Below, piece after piece: positions 43,550-54,840 of a DNA stretch of 64,000 nt. Positions within the stretch are counted from its first letter, which is position 1; every line of letters starts with the position of its first letter. A program made the translations under genes and the position numbers. The notes beneath the pieces are model-generated. The model did no database searches. It saw only the letters and a list, made by a program, of their open reading frames with translations, and was not told where the DNA came from. The DNA comes from Tetrastigma voinierianum (lineage: Eukaryota; Streptophyta; Magnoliopsida; Vitales; Vitaceae), in assembly GCA_016808115.1 (NCBI GenBank), contig JAEQBH010000027.1, positions 1-64,000 of the forward strand, in the 5' to 3' direction.

Positions 43550-46485
43550 CAACCCATAGAGACTTAGTTTCCTGATTTTAGACTTTAATTTGTTTTTTAG
43601 AATCACTGAGTTTGTTTCTTTAGTTCTTATAATGATTAGTTAGTACCTGAGAAGTTAATTTTTGTTTAATGAAAATCCTTTCTCGCTGCTGAAATGTTGC
43701 GTAGTGCTTATGCGTAAAATGGCTCGTGCAAGAATAACAAACTCCAAGATAACTCCAAAGAATTCACAGAAGGAACTATTGTGAAAAAGGGAGCATCTCT
43801 TTTCCCTATAGAAATTCTATGAAAATTGAATAGAATACATGCTTGAATTGCGGTGTGAATGATTTAATTGGAATGCCGAGAATTTGCACATCGAGCAAAT
43901 AGTGAAAAAGTCACCGCTCATTAAAATTGAGGCACTGGCAGACCAGTAGCGACAAAACTTGCGTCGCGACAGGTTGATGTCGCGGACTCCGCCGCCGGCG
44001 AAAGCAGCAAGAATGAGGTCGCGACCAAAAGGTATGTCGCGACAGAAATAGAGGTCGCGACAACATAATAATGTCATCAGATGCCTGATGTCGCAGCTTC
44101 AGGATGACTTGTCCTCCCACACATGATTCATGTCGCGACATCAAGGAAAAGTTTGCCAGCTGGGCAACTTTTAATTTTGCCCTAAAGTTAATGACAACAA
44201 TTTATTCAACCTTTCTGTTATGGTAACATTTATTCAAATCGGGGAATTAGATAATAATTAATGCGTAAAACAGACTAACTTATCGAATAACCCATCAGTT
44301 TATAATGGTCATTTTCGAGGAGAATAACTCGTATGGAGAGTTTAGGAAAATCTTTCAATATTCATTACTTCATTCTAAAAATTTCCATTGGAAACATCAA
44401 GAGAACAAGAATTCGAGGAGTCTCATTTAATACATATATTGAAAAATTAAAAAGAAGAATAAATAACCTCGTTCTTCTAGAGAAGTTAAAATCACTATAA
44501 AAGGACGGGAAGACAAGGGAAGAATAAACAAAGAAAAATGAGGAAGCATTTGAGAAAAAGAAAAGAAAGAGTTTAAGGTTATGAACACAGAAGTTTATGG
44601 AATTAGTCTGGATTCTAAACAAAACCTATTTGATTCTCTATTCCATAGAACCATGTGTAATGAAGAGAATGGTTGATGGAAAGGAATCGAAGAAGGGGTT
44701 AATTTCAGAACCCATCAACCGTAGAGAAGCCCAAAAAGAAGTGGAGAGTATATTCCCAATTTGTTGAACGACCTTATTAATCGCGAATCACCTCAAGGAG
44801 GAGCCTACAGTCCAGGGCCAACCAAGTGTGAGCCGCAACCTTCAAAAAAGAAGATATAGGAATTTAGATCAAGAAATAAAGGGTTTTTCTTTAACTTAGT
44901 TACGCTTTACTCAGAAGAGTGCAGAGCGCATAATATCGAAAAATAATTTGATCTTTGAATAAAATTTCATGGATCGACAAATTGGTTGTTCATTAAATCT
45001 GAATTATGCTTTCGTGTTATTCTATTTCTCGTTTAGGAATTAAATAAATAATTTCGTTCCTAAAAGAACGTAATTTTCGTGATAGTCAAGGCATTAATAA
45101 AGAAACCGGAATTGGGGAGTACTTATTGATCTATTTAAATTCGCCTTTAGTCGCAAGAATTGAAAATTAGTTCTGTCATAGAACAAATATTGCCAAAATA
45201 ATAAGTAAACAGCAGAATAAGTACGAGTCTTGAAGAAATAATACACACGGTCAACAAAACTTATGAAACTTTTTTGACAGAATTAGGAATATCTTCCTGG
45301 GAATTCAGATTTAGAGTTCACGTCCCAGAACCATATATTTGGATTGCCAGACTGAGTACAAAAACCTTGTGTGTTCAACCAACAGAAATGATAGAGGCTA
45401 TCCTTGGCAGTTTGAGCCTTTCTAGCCACCATTATTTATATGCTTTGCATACACCTTAGCTCCTAAATTTGAGCCAAAATAGTCCCTATCTTCAAAACAA
45501 GCAATTGGAAATCCCAAGCCATCCTTTGATAACTTAACCCCAAGAAGAACCCTCTGATACTCCAAAACTCAAGGAGGGAAGAAGAAATAAAGTTTGGGGA
45601 ATATATCTCTTGGAGAACTAAAGGATAACATGTAAAAGTGCGAAGAAGGACAAGATCTAAAGTGTGGGAGGAAACAATAGAAAGAAAGCTTAAAGGAAGA
45701 AGTTTTGTCTGTGGCCTAACTCTCTCGAACACTTAAGTTTTAGGGGTGTTTCAACACCTTAGCACCCTAATGCCAACTGGTATGGGAGTTACTAACCCAA
45801 AGTTCCGCATGTTAGAAAGCCTAAAAGACAGAACAATAGACTTTTTCCTCGAAAGTGGCAAGTAGAAAGAGTTCCAACAATGAGAAATACAAATGAGAAA
45901 TTGGAACAAATAGCTTTTAAACACAAGAATTAGAAGAAGATACCCCCAAAGATGAAGTTTGGGAAATCAATCCAAAGAAGCAAGGAAAAGGAAGGCAAGA
46001 GCTAAGCAAGAAAGAAGAAAGAGCTCGGGGTAATCTTAACCTAAAAATTCCATCTATCCTACTCATTACCCAAGCCTAACATTACAAGCCTGAAAGACCT
46101 CATTGATTCTGAAGGTTGAATTTACCTACATTAGCGGGAGATCAATGAGAAACAAGCATATGGGATTTTTATAAATACCAAGAAAACTCCCTGTGAAGAT
46201 TAACTCGAATTCAACAAGAAGTTGCAAAGGATTGAAGACTTGCACACACAGACAGAAACAGCGACTGAGCAACAACCCGCCAAACATACATTAGTTTATC
46301 AAGAAATTTAATGAAGATAATATGCTCCGCTCTTGCATAAAACTAAATTTGAAATAATAGACATCTCTTTACTCCCGAACGTAAGAGCGAAAATTAGAAA
46401 AACTGGTAACAAAAACAAATGTCCTTTGTTCGAGGACGCAAACAGTCTTTCTTTTCTTGCTTAAGGACAAGAAAATTTCGGGTGC
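43550..46485 (+). other. Long 3' non-coding region of the Tat/Athila-like element
   Basis: This is 2.9 kb between integrase and the polypurine tract. It includes a cluster of GTCGCGAC palindromes (43950-44145). Beyond that there are only short open stretches, such as 61 codons at 45274-45459, which I do not recognise. In this lineage an extra frame sometimes lies here; none can be supported by eye. From 46414 it holds the GTCCTTTGTTCGAGGACG hairpin-like motif typical of the end of Tat-group elements. Confidence 0.6.
43950..44145. repeat. GTCGCGAC palindromes in the 3' region
   Basis: About eight copies of TGTCGCGACA-type motifs (for example TGCGTCGCGACAGG near 43960 and CATGTCGCGACATCAAGG near 44130), matching those in the LTRs although outside them. 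Confidence 0.85.
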
Positions 46486-46496
46486 CTTTGGGAGTT
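46486..46496 (+). other. Polypurine tract of the Tat/Athila-like element
   Basis: CTTTGGGAGTT directly precedes TGATGAGC of the 3' LTR. It is weaker than the usual G-run, apparently altered. Confidence 0.6.
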
Positions 46497-49181
46497 TGAT
46501 GAGCTTTAAAAGTCATCTATTTTCACCATTTTTCTCGATGGCTTATCTTAAAAGTGCTGATTTATGTGCGTGAATATGGAATACTTCACTCAAACTGCTG
46601 TGCCAGTGGAATTCAAAAAAGAAAGCGTAAATTGCAGAAAAGAGTGCACAGACCGAACAAGATCGGTCTAATTGGCCGGGCAGCTGCAAAGTAGGAGAGG
46701 CGCAAAAAGGATTAAAAGATTTGATGCCGCGGTGTTTTTCAAGAATCAAAATACATATTAAGGTCAGAACTACAAAGCCCAGCCGCAATCAAGCGCAATC
46801 AAAGACAAAACGAGCTGGGCATGAAAGGAACTCCAAGTCAAGCAACCAAGAATTGATGAAGAAGAAGACATGATGTCGCGACATCATTCAGAGGTCGCGA
46901 TGCACTAAAACCCAAGATGTTGATAATGAGGTCGCTTACACCAAAAAGAAGTCGTAGCTACAAGAGAAATAATTAATGAACATTACAACGCGCGACATCC
47001 GATGCAATCGCAAATACCAACACCGGACAGTTGCACGCGATGATCAATGGTAAGGGAAACGCAGGTCACGACATCATCACCCAAAGAAAGAAGGTCGCGA
47101 CATCATTCAAATGGTCGCGACATCGCTTGCAACGCGTAGCGTCACGATAAGACTGTTGCCGCGTACATCAACTACACAAAGTGCTGAAGTCGCGATCACT
47201 CGGGCCGTCGCCATAACAAATTTATAAGAGAAAAGAAGGTCACGATACCGTTGTCGCGATATCAATTGCAAAGACTTGAGCCGCAACATCATTAAAATAA
47301 CAAATGTGGCTAAAGGAAAAGAGGTCACATATCCACGCGGCGACCGTGGCGTCGCGACATCCACGCAAAGACCAGGCGGTCATAACATTGAGCCGCCGCC
47401 ACATCAAATACAAGAGGTGAGGTCAGCGACGCCGCAGCCGCCGCGACATCGCATCCAAAAAGAAAAGAGGTCGCGACAAGAGTAAGCCGGCCGACATCGG
47501 GCCAACGATGGCAACGGCTAAACAAGGGCTTCATGTAATAAAGACCGGTAGACAATGTGGTTGTAACAATGAATTGATGTCGCGACATCAACAAATCAAC
47601 CGGGGCCGGCTTAACTAAAGTCCAAAAAGAGGTAATTAAATTAGGGCCCAACTTCGTAACCCTATAAATATGTAGTCATGCATCAAGGAACGTAGCTCTG
47701 GCTTACTCTGAAAGAGAGATACGGGTTGTTAAAGGCTCTTCAGATATTTAATTTTCTTTTCTTTCTTTTAATTTTTTTAGATTAGTTTGTATTTTCATTT
47801 TTAATGGATTCGAACATTAGTCAGAAGGTTGTTGTGTTTTGAATGCGTATTTATATTTCTTCAAATTACCGTCTGGGTTGATTGAATTCCGCATAAATTT
47901 TGATTTCCCAAACTACCGCTCGATGCATAAAGTGGTTTTCTTGATCGTTAGTTTCAATGTATAGTGTGTAACTGAAGGATTTAGAAACCCATCCCTTTGA
48001 AATGACGCTTATTGTCGAAATTATCTTTTCCCGTTGCACTTTATTCACTACGCCGAACTCTGGCTTATAAATCGACTTGTCGTGGTTTTATAAGAGTTTT
48101 CCTCGGAATTGGATCCCAATGTCATTCCTATACTCCATAATCCGGTTGTTCCAAGCTCGATTTCCAGAGGCCCTCCGAGTGACACAGAGAAGGCATTCCC
48201 CGAGAGTGATGAACAATTTCTCGATGGTATGAGAACCTGATATTGATGATTCAATGTGCTCGTAATTAAATCGATAAGCATCCTCTTCTCACTTGAAACC
48301 GAGAATGAGCTGAGCGAAGCTATCAATTTGGGCATGCAGATTCGCCTCAATTCGAATTGTGAATCAACCTGCAGGTTAGCAACGATCTAATCAAGGAAAG
48401 AATGAGTCGCTCTAATTTTGAGGAAGAGGGAACCAAGATAGTGTAAACCCATGCAATGACTATACAAAGGAGCTATGGTTTCACATCCATGTTATGGGTA
48501 TGAAGTACAGAAAGAAAATAATCTGTAACAAGGCTACCTGTGACAGGTGTTAGTTATCAAGCCCACTCAGACTGAGAGAAACTGAAGGTGAGATGATGAA
48601 CTAGTGTGGTTTGGAGAGATCCAAATCGCACTATCATATTCCTTGGACTAGTTTTAAAATCGTTGTTCAAAAGCAAAAAATTATCATACAAGCCAGAGGG
48701 AATCGATTCTTCACAATAGCTTTATTTCAAATGTTCTCTTTATAGATAATCTGCTCAATCTTAAATTTGTCATTTCATTATTTCGTAGTCATTCATTTGT
48801 TATTCATTCATATTATTTTTTGGTTTTCATTATTTCGTTTTCACAACTGATTCAAATTGTCTAGTATAGTCCAAATAAGATAGAGCTCGAGTAGTCGGGG
48901 GTAGTTGATCTCAAATTCGAGATCTCTCGCGTGGATCTATATATCCGACTTAAATCCAATTTACTACTTGTTAGGACCTCGTGCACTGTAAAGATGATGG
49001 ATCAAAACAAATCTAACACAATGATTTACTCTTAATAAAAATGCTCTTAATGAATACAATAGTTATAGAACACAAAATACAAGTTGCCGGGCATTATCGT
49101 CAGATTAGAGAATACCCTTTGGTGAGAATAGTCCTTTGGTAATAGTGCGATAAATTTAATATGTCTTTGGTCCATTCAGCA
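46497..49181 (+). repeat. 3' LTR of the Tat/Athila-like element
   Basis: TGATGAGCTTTAAAAGTC to TCCATTCAGCA, 2685 bp. It carries the palindrome array at 46870-47590, a TATA box (TATAAATA, 47663-47670) and the same 3' blocks as the partner LTR. Differences from the partner cluster in the GC-rich palindrome section, with the A-rich linkers better preserved. Confidence 0.9.
46870..47590. repeat. GTCGCGAC palindrome array (3' LTR copy)
   Basis: It has the same layout as 35600-36330, but many sites are altered (GTCACGA, CCGCCGC, GTCATAA), so fewer intact GTCGCGAC remain. Confidence 0.85.
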
Positions 49182-50007
49182 ATCACCAGTTATGTTGCCA
49201 AAAGAGAGACACACAGTCATATTTATCACATAGACTTGGGTTGTGTGATAGGAGTGGGATCGTTTGGAATTTGTGCCCATTGACACTTATTGGGTAATGG
49301 AGCGGTGAGGCTCGATACTTGGAGTCATTAGTAATACCGGTGGCGATTTATCCGATTAGCATATGCATGTGAGAGCCAGTCGGTGAGTGACTGGGATATA
49401 TTACTCAATGACATATTAGTGATGGGTGACAGAGCTCGGTACATGGGGCATGGTGGAGTCGAGTCTCACATTCATGGCATGTAGACATTCAAGTAGGCAT
49501 GTGTATGTTGGATGTGTTTGATTATCTGACCATTGCATGTGCATAGGTGGGAAGTAGCCCTTGTAGGAGATTATCACTCTTTGGTTGCTTTCGCGGTCGT
49601 GGGACCCACCCTTACAAGTCTGGTCGGGTGCAGACGGCTGACCCGCATTCGGGACCGCACATATGAAGAAAGCCGACTTGTGGCTTTGATTTTGTATAAC
49701 ATGTATTAGAATGTGGTAATTTTAATATATGTTTGTATAAAGAGTAATTTATTAACTCTTGAACTATTGTAGATAGTTGATGTATTTGGGATATATTTTG
49801 AGTATTGATGCGGGGCCCAAGTGGCCATTATATTGTCGCATGTAGACCACAGTGTAGTCATTGTGAATTGTTTGGGGGCATGTTTTGTATTTGGGTGAGC
49901 TCCGTACAAAGGAGACTGCGGAATTTTAAATGAATGTTGGTGGATTTTGAGCATTCAATGTCACGAGTTGACGGGTTGTCAACGGACACCCAGTTTTGGA
50001 AATCACG
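49182..50007 (+). repeat. LTR C tail fragment
   Basis: It starts abruptly after the Tat/Athila-like element and runs through CACATAGACTTGGGTTGTGTG, GGGTAATGGAGCGGTGAGG, the GAGCTCCGTACAAAGGAGAC block and GACGGGTTGTCAACGGACAC to about 50000. It matches both arms of the palindrome at 26377-27844. Confidence 0.8.
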
Positions 50008-50360
50008 GCTCATCCTAGGCTAGAGTTTGTGAAAGAAAGCCGGGTTGGCTTTGATGATTTTAAACATGTATTAGAACTCTATAAGTTTGATATATGTTGT
50101 ATAAAGTGGAAATTTATTAACTCTTGTAACTATGGTAGATAGTTGGTATATTGATGAGTATTGGTTTATGGACCCACAAGAGGCGTTTTATTCATATATG
50201 TATCATGTGATTGATGTTGGGACCGGTACAGTGTATTTGGGGTAGAGCTCCGTATAAAGGAACACGCCGGGTGCCCCGTGAGAGATGTCGGGTCGCCAGG
50301 CATTCACGAGTATTCCGTGGGTTGGCGGTGATCAAACGGACTGCGGTTTTGGGGCATCGA
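50008..50360 (+). repeat. LTR B tail fragment serving as 5' LTR end
   Basis: A second LTR tail restarts at GGCTCATCCTAGG (compare 57296) and runs to TTGGGGCATCGA, directly before a primer site. The 5' LTR of the downstream element is thus only a ~350 bp tail joined to another LTR's tail. Confidence 0.75.
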
Positions 50361-50362
50361 CT

Positions 50363-50374
50363 TGGTATCGAGCC
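50363..50374 (+). other. Primer-binding site, tRNA-Met type
   Basis: TGGTATCGAGCC lies within three bases of the LTR end and matches TGGTATCAGAGCC with one base missing. The following CTAGGTA and CCTAGGGCTTGAGG leader is shared with 27845-27900. Confidence 0.75.
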
Positions 50375-52030
50375 TAGGTATACGGCTACCTAGGGCTTGA
50401 GGGGATTGGGGCTTGAGCCATAATCATGAGGTATAAGAACATCACCACTGGTGTGGTTCGATGTTAGGCGTAGGTATGAGATTACCACCTAGGAAATCCT
50501 GGGATAAAACTAGGACCACTTTGCATGCACGTGTTTGGTGTGTTTTGTGTGATTTGATGAATTAGGTGTTTGATGTGTGATCATGTAAATATTTGATGAA
50601 TTTGTTGTGTAAATGGTGGGTATACCATTGTTATGTGTTGTGAATGTTGGAAAACAAAGCTTAGGAGTTCTGATGTATTTGGAAATGAAATAAATTGTAA
50701 TCAATTTATTTGGTTTGATGGATGACAAAATAAATTTTTAATAAAATTTTAGGTGTTAGAACGAGAGTTCTGAGTGAGAGTAAAGCTGGAAGGCTAAATA
50801 AGAATAAATTATGTTTAATTTTATTTGGTTTGAGATAATTTAATAAAATTTTTAAGGTTGAACACTAGGTTAGTGTTAGATCATGAGGTTTTGAGGAGAA
50901 TTTTGGACAAATGTTCAAAAAATTAAATGGAAAAAATGAGGAGAAGAAAATCATTTTCTAAGGTTTTTATAGTGGGAAAAGCAAGAAAATGAATAAAATA
51001 AATTTTATAAATTTATTTGAGTGTTGAAAATGAAAAAAAAAGAAGTAATTTTAAGTGATTTTCATTTGTGGAAATAATTGAAAAAAAAAAGAAAGAAATA
51101 ATAAATAATGATGAAAAAAAAAGAAATGGGTCAAAAGTTGGTGGGCTACTACCCGGATTGTATTCTGTCTGAAGTGTATATTGTGACTTAGAATGCAAGA
51201 GGTGAAAGTGTATTCATAGTCTTTGGATTAATATTGCGGCATGGGAGAAAGTGTATTACAAGGTAGTCAAGGAGTGTATTGCAATAGAGCGACCTGGTGC
51301 TGGAAGAAAGCGTGTTAATACAGTTTATTGTATTATTGGCCAAGTCTTTGGGGTGATGGAGCCTTTATGTTACTAATACCTACGGGTGTATTGTAGTAAA
51401 AAAGAGAGGAGCATGAGAAAGAGCGTTTGTGAGCGCCAGCCTGAGCTGGAGTGCGCGGCGAGGCGGCGAAACGCGGGTAGCGCGGCGCGCGAGCCTGGCG
51501 CGAGCGCGGCCTTGGCGGCGGGCTCCGCGGCGCGGGCGGCGTGGGTGCGGGCGTGCGGCCTGGCGCCGGTGCTGGGGCGGGCGAGGCGCCTTGGGGTCTT
51601 TGCGACACGGCGGCTGGGGCTGCGACCGCAGCCGAGGCACAGCGCAACACGGCCGGCCGCCCGACAGGCCACGCGCCGCACGAGCGCCTTGAGCTGGGCC
51701 AGAATTGGTGCCTTGTGCTGGCTCGATTCGAGACTCAGTTTTGACCCGATTTTGACTCGTCGCATTCTGAGTCAATTTTTTGAGCCTTGTTCATCACAAA
51801 AAAAAAAAAAAAAAAATAAAAATTTTTTTAAATATTTAATTAAATAAAATCAAAATCAAAATGAAATTAGACAAAATTTTTCGAAAAATAAAATTTTCAA
51901 AAATGAAATTTTGTTGATAAAATCAACAATCATATAGTGGTTGCCTTGCATTACTATGAAGTATGCAGAGCAATGTATCTGTGATTTATGTGTATGAATA
52001 GTGTCTGAGAGTGTGTTTTGCCTTAGAATC
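50375..52030 (+). other. Leader region with GC-rich island
   Basis: This is non-coding between the primer site and gag. It is AT-rich, with purine runs at 51035-51125, except for the sharply bounded GC-rich island at 51430-51770 and an A run at 51799-51817. I see no gene in it. Confidence 0.6.
51430..51770. other. GC-rich island, ~340 bp
   Basis: Dense GCG/CGC sequence (for example GCGCGGCGAGGCGGCG, TAGCGCGGCGCGCGAG, GCGGGCGGCG) sits in otherwise AT-rich DNA. Stops are rare in GC-rich sequence, so long open frames appear on both strands (up to 153 codons at 51386-51847). None shows a known domain. A run of about 19 A bases follows within 40 bp. Confidence 0.85.
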
Positions 52031-52034
52031 TTTG

Positions 52035-52410
52035 TATTTGAAATTAACTTGCCCAGTGGGCGTATAGATGACTAATCGGACGGAGTGGCGTAGAGGCGTC
52101 CAAGAGGTACTTGTCAAACACCACCAGTGTTTGATCAAGAGGCTTTTGTTGAGGTGCATGGGTATTGCGGGGGTTGCTATAGCACGGTGGGTGCGTGAGT
52201 GATTCGGGGAGGTCCTAGCAACCTCCAGTTTAGGAAACATCATCCTCCGACATTCACGGGGAGGAGATCCGATGTTGCGGAACCATTGGTTCATCTGATT
52301 GAGAGGTGTTAGAGGTTGTAAAATTACCGACACTACGAGATAGACTAATTTGTGTTCAGGCTAGAGGTGAGGCCAAAATATGGTGGAAAAAGGGCAAGGA
52401 CCTCTAGATA
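52035..52410 (+). pseudogene. Chromoviral gag N-terminal fragment
   Basis: FRKHHPPTFTG is readable near 52231, with LEVRPKYGG or AKIWWKKG around 52365. The DNA aligns with 32350-32520 (CATCATCCTCCGACA, GGAGGATCCGATG). The rest of gag is missing here; the sequence jumps to protease within 150 bp. Confidence 0.75.
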
Positions 52411-52414
52411 CCTT

Positions 52415-52720
52415 GGAGGAGCCTTTGTATGTGAGTTCTCCCCTAGGGATTAGGGAGAAAATAAGGATGATATGTGGAGGTTGCGAGTTGGAGATCTCGG
52501 GGACTCTACTCCTGATGAGCGAGGATCATGGACATGTCGAGTTTGATGTCATCCTAGGGTGGTTGTTTATGACTTGGGGTGGATTATCGATTGTGACGTG
52601 GGAGGGTTCATACCTACCGCGCGGGGCGGTACTCGTGTGGTATTTGAGGGACAAGCATGATATTTTGCCCCATATAGTATATGAGTCAGTGTCGAGGGCG
52701 AGTTAGCGGGTTCAGCCTGC
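52415..52720 (+). pseudogene. Protease C-terminal fragment
   Basis: Within the 108-codon open stretch at 52380-52706, HGHVEFDVILGWLFMTWGG and LSIVTWEGSYL match the end of the gypsy aspartic protease, where FDVILGMDWL is usual; the M-D is lost here. The catalytic Asp motif upstream is absent. Confidence 0.75.
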
Positions 52721-52899
52721 GAGCCTTACCTGAGGACGAGGGAGAGACCAGGACTTAGATCTACCTCGAGTAGTGTGCGAATATGGATGTTTTCAAATGA
52801 GCCACGGACTACCTCCACGGAGAATTCGTAGACCGGTGTCGAGTTACACCACGGTACTTCACCCATCTATGACTCATAAGATGGCGGCCGGGTTGAGTT

Positions 52900-53475
52900 C
52901 ACGAGGAACTTCGAGTCCGTCTGAAGACTCTTGGACAGGGGTTCATTAGACCGAGCACTTCACCATGGGCGCTCGGTTCTATTTGCGAAGAGAAGGACAA
53001 GACCCAACCATTACCGATTATCGGCGATTGAATAGGATTCTGATCAAGAATCGGTACCCATTGAAAGAATTATAAACATTTGATCAAGCGGGACGAGACA
53101 AATATCACGAGGCGTTTAGGGCGATTATGGGCACTTGAGTCTGGTGATGCCTTTGGATTGACGAATCATCGCGTATTCATGGATCGCATGCATAGGTATT
53201 CCAAGCCTATCTAGTCGGTTGTAAGTAGTCTTCGTGGATGACACTTTGATCTACTCCCTGAGTGAGTGGGAGCATGAGTATCACTTGAGGATTGTGTTAG
53301 GTTGTTGAGGACCATCAGGTGTGTAAGTGCAGAGTTTGAGCTTGCGGGGTGGATTTTGGACAACGTGGTGTCGGCATCAGGCCTGCTAGTGGACCCAAAG
53401 AAGGTTGAGGCCGTGATGAGTTGGGAGAGATCGAATGTCAATCTTGAATCGTGGTTTCTTGGGATTAATTGGGTA
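52900..53475 (+). pseudogene. Reverse transcriptase remnant with FVDD box
   Basis: Pieces in order are GFIRPSTSPW (52935), DYRRLNRILIKNRYPL (53015-53060), FGLTNHRVFMDRMHRYSKPI (53150-53210) and FVDDTLIYS (53231-53257), followed by EWEHEYHLRIVL. Then GWILDNVVSASGLLVDPKKV, EAVMSWER and SWFLGINW come from the thumb and connection. About 90 codons that normally lie between NRYPL and FGLTN are shortened to some 30. The catalytic FVDD is intact but frames shift throughout. Confidence 0.87.
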
Positions 53476-53665
53476 GTCCTGAGGAGATTCGAGAATGGGC
53501 TGAAGTTGTCCTTTGGGAGCGGGATCGTGGGACCGCCTGCGGGACATGGACTCCATGGTTGGGGCCCGGTACTGGCCATGGGAGAGAGATCGAGGATTGC
53601 TCGGGCACTCGGGATGCGGTGGGTAGCAAGAGGAATGGCCTTCTTCTGATTCGGGAAGAGAGGCG
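53476..53665 (+). pseudogene. Misplaced gag fragment downstream of reverse transcriptase
   Basis: LRRFENGLKLSFGSGIVG and the following stretch match, at protein and DNA level, the gag at 32735-32900 (VRRFENGLKLSIRGKIVGL). In a normal element this lies about 2 kb upstream of reverse transcriptase. It joins the end of the reverse transcriptase frame directly. Confidence 0.8.
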
Positions 53666-54840
53666 AGACACGCTTCACACGGTTCGAGGACGAGGCGAGT
53701 TGGGCATGTGAGACCAGATTGCGAGAGGCAGGAGTCGGACTTTGGGGCGGTGCGGGTCAAGTTAGTTGTAGAAACGGGGTATCTGGTTCATTCCTCCACA
53801 CCTAGTGCGGGTCGGATAGACCGGTTCCGGTTACCCCAGGGATCTTTGTCTGAAATCACTCGACCCAGCAGAGATAGACCCGGAGGGGCCGGAGTGTGGA
53901 GTCGAAGTGGGGGCGAGATCAAAGTTGCCAGTGAGCGTGGTGGACTATAGGGTGGTAGACTATTGGTTGTTGATGTCGGGCTTGAGCACCGGATGAGTTG
54001 GCGATAGCCAGTTGTATCGATGAGTAAGACCATAGTCAGATTACGTCATACTAGAAGCGCTGACCTTGAATTTGGGCTTAGAGGTTAAGGCCTTTAGAAG
54101 CGAGATATGGATGTTAACTTCTCTAAGATGTGAATGAGTTGACCTGATAGGTCGGGATTATAGTGAGAGATCTCAGAAGTTACGCTCATGGTGGACCCGA
54201 TTGGGTGTCACGATGAACATTATTAACGTCGTGGTGCGCGGTAACATCGTCAGTCGGTGTGGGTGCGCGATGCGATCATTCTACTCTTGGTGAGTGGGTT
54301 GAGTTTGTCTTTGGGACTACGTCCGATGAAGACTCGTAGTTCGATTCGGGAAATGAAGGTAATTTAGGTGTGTGGAGCAAAGCAAGGGACGTTAATCCCC
54401 TGGGTGAATCTTGGGTTAGGGTGTAAAATTGGGAGATATCCGAAATTTTTGTATGAATGTAGAGCTCGAGTGTAAACGAGAAGAGTTATGTTGCGAGATG
54501 AAAACACACTGTGGGTTATCAACGTAGACTTAGAGTTGGTGATAGGAGTGGGAGTATTTCGAGATGAAAACACGGTCGGGGTTATCACGTAGCTTAGAGT
54601 TGAGTGATAAGAGTCTGGAGCGACTCGAGATTTGGATACCCCTTTGGCAATTGCATTGGGTGTTGTTGAGCCGGCAAGGGCTTGGTATATGGATGTCATA
54701 CATGACATGGACTAGGTTGATGGTCCGTGGATTGTCCAGCGATTGGCGTGGGAAGGTCGACATTTACACAAAGTAAGGGTTGTGTGGGTTACACGTTGTG
54801 TGGATTATATACGGTGTTAGAGGACCTTATTTGTGAGCAG
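53666..54840 (+). other. Unrecognised internal segment
   Basis: At 53666-54060 only a CETRL and Gly/Arg-rich stretch is seen, possibly decayed gag end. At 54060 TTTGGGCTTAGAGGTTAAGGCC repeats a gag-end block from 32920. The part at 54200-54840 matches the segment at 21266-21760 along its length but yields no known domain. It contains a short direct repeat (GAGATGAAAACACA and GTTATCA...CGTAG at 54497 and 54562). Confidence 0.6.

Larger units (their letters stand above)
35225..49181 (+). mobile_element. Near-complete Tat/Athila-like Ty3/gypsy element, 14 kb
   Basis: Two direct LTRs (35225-37880 and 46497-49181, ~2.67 kb each) enclose, in order, a tRNA-Asp type primer site, gag, protease, reverse transcriptase, RNase H, integrase, a long non-coding 3' region and a polypurine tract. 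The gag and pol motifs, the primer site and the GGACAAGAAAATTTCGGGTG...GGGAG lead-in to the 3' LTR are those of the Tat/Athila group, and no chromodomain follows integrase. All coding parts carry frameshifts and stops. The outer flanks (CGTAT and ATCAC) do not form a target duplication. Confidence 0.88.

Noticed and set aside
51386..51847. 153-codon plus-strand frame and several 105-131 codon minus-strand frames
   Set aside because: They arise in the GC-rich island where stops are rare; composition is Ala/Arg-rich in all frames and no domain is seen, so none is called as a gene.
53211..53760. Open frames of 155 and 124 codons on the minus strand
   Set aside because: They are antisense shadows of the reverse transcriptase and gag fragments, which carry FVDD and RRFENGLKLS on the plus strand.
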